A stretch of DNA of 64,000 bases from Xenophilus aerolatus (GTDB taxonomy: Bacteria; Pseudomonadota; Gammaproteobacteria; Burkholderiales; Burkholderiaceae_C): assembly GCA_030418545.1 (NCBI GenBank), contig QAIB01000010.1, positions 62,001 to 126,000 on the forward strand, read 5' to 3'. Shown here in pieces: positions 61,195-64,000 of the stretch (within the stretch, counting starts at the first letter, position 1; each line of letters begins with the position of its first letter). The position numbers and the translations under genes are program-made. The notes below the pieces were generated by a model. The model made no database searches. It was not told where the DNA came from and worked only from the letters and a program-made list of their open reading frames with translations.

Positions 61195-61344
61195 CGCGGG
61201 CTTCGCTTTCAAAAAGCGAGGACTTCCGCCCAGACGAAGGCGTGCCGATGTGGTTTCGGCGCTCCGACGACGGGCCCAAGACTGACCGGTGCCGCTTTCG
61301 CAGTTTCTGCAGGGCGCAACGGTACAAGTTGGGAACTACTAGCA
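61195..61344 (+). other. rplN operon leader
   Basis: This 150-bp untranslated leader holds a small hairpin (CGCTTTCAAAAAGCG, about 61205-61219) and several GC-rich segments. No gene is seen. A ribosomal-protein autoregulatory site could be here, but I cannot assign it to a known leader type. Confidence 0.4.
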
Positions 61345-61713
61345 ATGATCCAGACTGAATCCCGGCTCGAAGTGGCCGACAACACGGGCGCGAAATCCGT
61401 CCTGTGCATCAAGGTGCTCGGTGGCTCCAAGCGTCGCTACGCCAGCGTCGGCGACGTGATCAAGGTCAGCGTCAAGGAAGCCGCACCGCGTGGTCGCGTC
61501 AAGAAGGGCGAGATCTACAACGCCGTGGTCGTGCGCACCGCCAAGGGCATCCGTCGTGGCGACGGTTCGCTCGTCAAGTTCGACGGCAATGCCGCCGTGC
61601 TGCTCAACGCCAAGCTGGAGCCGATCGGCACCCGCATCTTCGGACCCGTGACGCGTGAACTGCGTACCGAGAAGTTCATGAAGATCGTCTCGCTGGCTCC
61701 CGAAGTTCTCTAA
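61345..61713 (+). CDS. rplN: 50S ribosomal protein L14
   Basis: The 122-residue uL14 begins [34 protein letters not shown] and ends [19 protein letters not shown]; full length. It binds 23S rRNA near the factor-binding region. It is first in this spc-type operon and has its own promoter; rpsQ, which usually precedes rplN, is not here. Confidence 0.98.
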   Translation: MIQTESRLEVADNTGAKSVLCIKVLGGSKRRYASVGDVIKVSVKEAAPRGRVKKGEIYNAVVVRTAKGIRRGDGSLVKFDGNAAVLLNAKLEPIGTRIFGPVTRELRTEKFMKIVSLAPEVL

Positions 61714-61723
61714 GGACAACGCC

Positions 61724-62041
61724 ATGAACAAGATTCGCAAGGGCGACCAGGTCATCGTGTTGGCCGGCCGCGACAAGGGCAAGCGCGGCACCGTGTCGCT
61801 GCGCGCCGACGACTCGCATGTCGTCATCGACGGCATCAATCTGGTCAAGAAGCACACCAAGCCGAACCCGATGAAGGGCACGACCGGCGGCATCGTCGAG
61901 AAGGCCATGCCGATCCACCAATCCAACGTGGCGATCTTCAATGCGGCGACCGGCAAGGCCGACCGCGTGGGCATCAAGCTCGTGGACGGCAAGCGCGTGC
62001 GCGTCTTCAAGTCCAGCGGCGAAGAAATCAAGGTGGCATGA
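61724..62041 (+). CDS. rplX: 50S ribosomal protein L24
   Basis: The 105-residue uL24 has the KOW motif near the start ([21 protein letters not shown]) and [13 protein letters not shown]. It initiates 50S assembly. AAGGA lies before the ATG. The stop overlaps an ATG that could be an early rplE start. Confidence 0.98.
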   Translation: MNKIRKGDQVIVLAGRDKGKRGTVSLRADDSHVVIDGINLVKKHTKPNPMKGTTGGIVEKAMPIHQSNVAIFNAATGKADRVGIKLVDGKRVRVFKSSGEEIKVA

Positions 62042-62043
62042 CC

Positions 62044-62583
62044 ATGGCACGACTGCAACAACACTACCGCGAGAAGATCGCGAAGGACCTGACCGAAAAG
62101 TTCGGCTACAAGTCGCCGATGCAGGTCCCGCGCCTGACCAAGATCACGCTGAACATGGGCGTGAGCGAGGCCGTGGCCGACAAGAAGGTGATGGACAACG
62201 CCGTCGCCGACCTGACCAAGATCGCCGGCCAGAAGCCCGTCGTGACGAAGGCCAAGAAGGCCATCGCCGGCTTCAAGATCCGCGAAGGCCAGGCCATCGG
62301 CTGCATGGTCACGCTGCGTGGCGTGAAGATGTACGAATTCCTGGACCGCTTCGTCACCGTGGCCCTGCCGCGCGTGCGTGACTTCCGTGGTATCTCCGGT
62401 CGCGCGTTCGACGGCCGTGGCAACTACAACATCGGGGTCAAGGAACAGATCATCTTCCCCGAGATCGAGTACGACAAGGTTGATGCCCTGCGCGGCCTCA
62501 ATATCAGCATCACGACGACGGCCAAGTCGGACGAAGAAGCCAAGGCGCTTCTCGCCGGTTTCCGTTTCCCGTTCAAGAACTGA
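62044..62583 (+). CDS. rplE: 50S ribosomal protein L5
   Basis: The 179-residue uL5 binds 5S rRNA. It begins [22 protein letters not shown], with [16 protein letters not shown] and [20 protein letters not shown]. An ATG six bases earlier overlaps the rplX stop (ATGA) and would add MT; the conserved family start at 62044 is preferred. Confidence 0.98.
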   Translation: MARLQQHYREKIAKDLTEKFGYKSPMQVPRLTKITLNMGVSEAVADKKVMDNAVADLTKIAGQKPVVTKAKKAIAGFKIREGQAIGCMVTLRGVKMYEFLDRFVTVALPRVRDFRGISGRAFDGRGNYNIGVKEQIIFPEIEYDKVDALRGLNISITTTAKSDEEAKALLAGFRFPFKN

Positions 62584-62592
62584 GGTGGACTT

Positions 62593-62898
62593 GTGGCTAA
62601 AGTAGCTTTGATCGAGCGCGAGCTCAAGCGAGAAAAACTGGTCGCCAAGTACGCCAAGAAGCACGAAGAGCTGAAGGCGATCGCCGGCGACGCGAAGAAG
62701 AGCGACGAAGAGCGTGCCGCTGCACGCCTGGCGCTGCAGAAGCTGCCGCGCAACGCGAACCCGACCCGCCAGCGCAACCGCTGCGAAATCACCGGCCGTC
62801 CGCGCGGCACCTTCCGTCAGTTCGGTCTGGCCCGCGCCAAGATCCGTGAACTGGCCTTCGCCGGTGACATCCCCGGTGTCACCAAGGCCAGCTGGTAA
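62593..62898 (+). CDS. rpsN: 30S ribosomal protein S14 (zinc-free long form)
   Basis: The 101-residue uS14 lacks the CxxC pairs of the short zinc form, so it is the long C-minus type. [27 protein letters not shown] is diagnostic. It uses a GTG start after AGGTGGA. Confidence 0.97.
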   Translation: MAKVALIERELKREKLVAKYAKKHEELKAIAGDAKKSDEERAAARLALQKLPRNANPTRQRNRCEITGRPRGTFRQFGLARAKIRELAFAGDIPGVTKASW

Positions 62899-62919
62899 GC
62901 GCAGGCAGGAGCAAGAAAC

Positions 62920-63315
62920 ATGAGCATGAGTGATCCCATCGCCGACCTGCTGACGCGCATCCGCAATGCGCAGATGGTCGCGAAGCCCACCGTGTCGGTC
63001 CCGTCTTCCAAGGTGAAGGTCGCGATCGCCCAGGTGCTGAAGGACGAGGGCTACATCGACGGCTTCCAGGTCAAGACCGAAGCCGGCAAGAGCAACCTCG
63101 AGATCTCGCTGAAGTACTACGCCGGCCGCCCGGTGATCGAGCGCATCGAACGCGTGAGCCGTCCCGGCCTGCGCGTCTACAAGGGTTCGAGCGCGATCCC
63201 CCAGGTCCAGAACGGCCTGGGCGTGGCGATCGTCACCACCCCAAAGGGCGTGATGACCGACCGCAAGGCGCGCGCCGATGGCGTTGGCGGCGAAGTGCTG
63301 TGCTACGTCGCCTGA
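62920..63315 (+). CDS. rpsH: 30S ribosomal protein S8
   Basis: The 131-residue uS8 begins [18 protein letters not shown] and has [33 protein letters not shown]. In E. coli S8 autoregulates the spc operon by binding the rplE region of the mRNA; the same could occur here. CAGGAG precedes the ATG. Confidence 0.98.
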   Translation: MSMSDPIADLLTRIRNAQMVAKPTVSVPSSKVKVAIAQVLKDEGYIDGFQVKTEAGKSNLEISLKYYAGRPVIERIERVSRPGLRVYKGSSAIPQVQNGLGVAIVTTPKGVMTDRKARADGVGGEVLCYVA

Positions 63316-63332
63316 CCGGAGGTAACTGAACA

Positions 63333-63866
63333 ATGTCCCGAGTCGGAAAAATGCCGGTCGCCATCCCGCAAGGCGTGGATGTGGCGATCAAGGAAGACCA
63401 GATCAGCGTCAAGGGCGCGGGTGGTCAGCTGTCGATCCCTGCCAACGCGTTGGTCAAGGTGTCGAACAAGGATGGCAAGCTGAGCTTCGAGCCGGCCGAT
63501 GAATCGCGTGAAGCCAACGCGATGAGCGGCACGGTGCGCCAGCTGGTCAACAACATGGTCGTCGGCGTGAGCAAGGGTTTCGAGAAGAAGCTCAACCTCG
63601 TCGGCGTGGGCTTCAAGGCCCAGGCCCAGGGCGCCAAGCTGAACCTGTCGGTCGGCTTCTCGCACCCGGTCAACAAGGACATGCCTGCGGGCATCACGGT
63701 GGCCACGCCGGCCCCGACCGAAATCGTCATCAAGGGTGCCGACCGCCAGCGCGTCGGCCAGGTGGCCGCCGAGATCCGAGCGATTCGTCCGCCCGAGCCC
63801 TACAAGGGCAAGGGGATCCGTTATTCGGACGAGAAGATCGTGATCAAAGAGACCAAGAAGAAGTAA
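63333..63866 (+). CDS. rplF: 50S ribosomal protein L6
   Basis: The 177-residue uL6 has two RRM-like halves. It opens [17 protein letters not shown] and has [30 protein letters not shown] near the C-terminus. GGAGG lies before the ATG. Full length. Confidence 0.98.
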   Translation: MSRVGKMPVAIPQGVDVAIKEDQISVKGAGGQLSIPANALVKVSNKDGKLSFEPADESREANAMSGTVRQLVNNMVVGVSKGFEKKLNLVGVGFKAQAQGAKLNLSVGFSHPVNKDMPAGITVATPAPTEIVIKGADRQRVGQVAAEIRAIRPPEPYKGKGIRYSDEKIVIKETKKK

Positions 63867-63877
63867 GGGGCAGCATG

Positions 63878-64000
63878 ATGTTGACCAAGAAGGAACAGCG
63901 CCTGCGCCGTGCCCGCCAGACCCGCATCCGCATTGCCACGCAGGGCGTCGCGCGTCTGATGGTGAACCGCACCAATCTGCACATCTACGCTGCAGTCGTC
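63878..64000 (+). CDS. rplR: 50S ribosomal protein L18 (5' part, cut by window end)
   Basis: The first 41 codons are present ([20 protein letters not shown] and onward to [12 protein letters not shown]), a clear uL18 N-terminus that binds 5S rRNA. An ATG three bases upstream (63875) is also in frame; AAGGGG spacing favours 63878. The gene continues beyond the window. Confidence 0.95.
   Translation, partial: MLTKKEQRLRRARQTRIRIATQGVARLMVNRTNLHIYAAVV

Overview
The window is GC-rich chromosomal DNA from a betaproteobacterium of the Burkholderiales, most likely family Comamonadaceae (Variovorax or a close relative). This is inferred from the protein types (PhaM, a YcnI-PCu(A)C fusion, DUF2946, DUF2242, YwqK-like, FIST), from OxyR and ribosomal proteins of betaproteobacterial type, and from dispersed ~60-bp GCTAT/CGCCCG-CGGGCG repeats that I associate with this family. 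Species cannot be fixed from sequence alone. No rRNA, tRNA, CRISPR array, transposase or prophage was seen.

Layout. 0.2-7.5 kb: arginase, an orphan receiver protein, a DUF2242 lipoprotein, then a minus-strand run of glutamate dehydrogenase, a P-loop kinase, heme oxygenase and bacteriophytochrome. 7.6-11.6 kb: an island of clearly lower GC with two methyltransferases, a flippase and a glycosyltransferase. 11.6-16.4 kb: a rhamnosyltransferase-like GT2, a polyprenyl-phosphate-type GT2, a GT-C-like membrane protein and the type IV pilin pilA, all on the minus strand. A sigma-54 promoter and a PilR-like dyad lie upstream of pilA. 16.5-20.2 kb: a Sel1 protein, yggS, pilT and pilU. 20.2-24.2 kb: YwqK-like, VOC, GumN/TraB, GNAT and small envelope proteins. 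24.2-28.4 kb: a probable copper locus (DUF2946, TonB receptor, YcnI-PCu(A)C fusion, a second PCu(A)C). 28.5-34.1 kb: phaM, FIST, a LysR/GST pair, DUF2127 and flavin reductase. 34.1-36.5 kb: a 686-bp non-coding stretch with a large inverted repeat, then dadA behind a tandem glycine riboswitch. 36.5-45.2 kb: an HTH regulator and a series of membrane/envelope proteins (CREST, MFS-PlsC, PAP2, YiaA, DUF2145, zinc ribbon, DUF3597). 45.2-51.7 kb: queA, a sorbosone-dehydrogenase-like gene and tgt, divergent from recG, then LysE. 51.9-56.3 kb: a TonB siderophore receptor with PepSY and a small membrane protein. 56.3-61.1 kb: oxyR, dps, ubiA, proC and a phytase-like protein. 61.2-64.0 kb: the spc ribosomal-protein operon from rplN to rplR (truncated by the window edge).

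The most interesting reading is that pilA heads a pilin-linked glycosylation locus. A strong pilin unit is followed by a leaky hairpin, a GT-C-type membrane glycosyltransferase and a polyprenyl-phosphate sugar transferase. Further glycosyltransferases, methyltransferases and a flippase of atypical composition lie just beyond. Other points of note: a dispersed repeat appears to supply the signal peptide of a copper chaperone; another repeat family is inserted in frame in recG and also separates pilT from pilU; a C9 tract lies at the start of the phytochrome heme oxygenase; and an OxyR-type motif overlaps the oxyR start codon.
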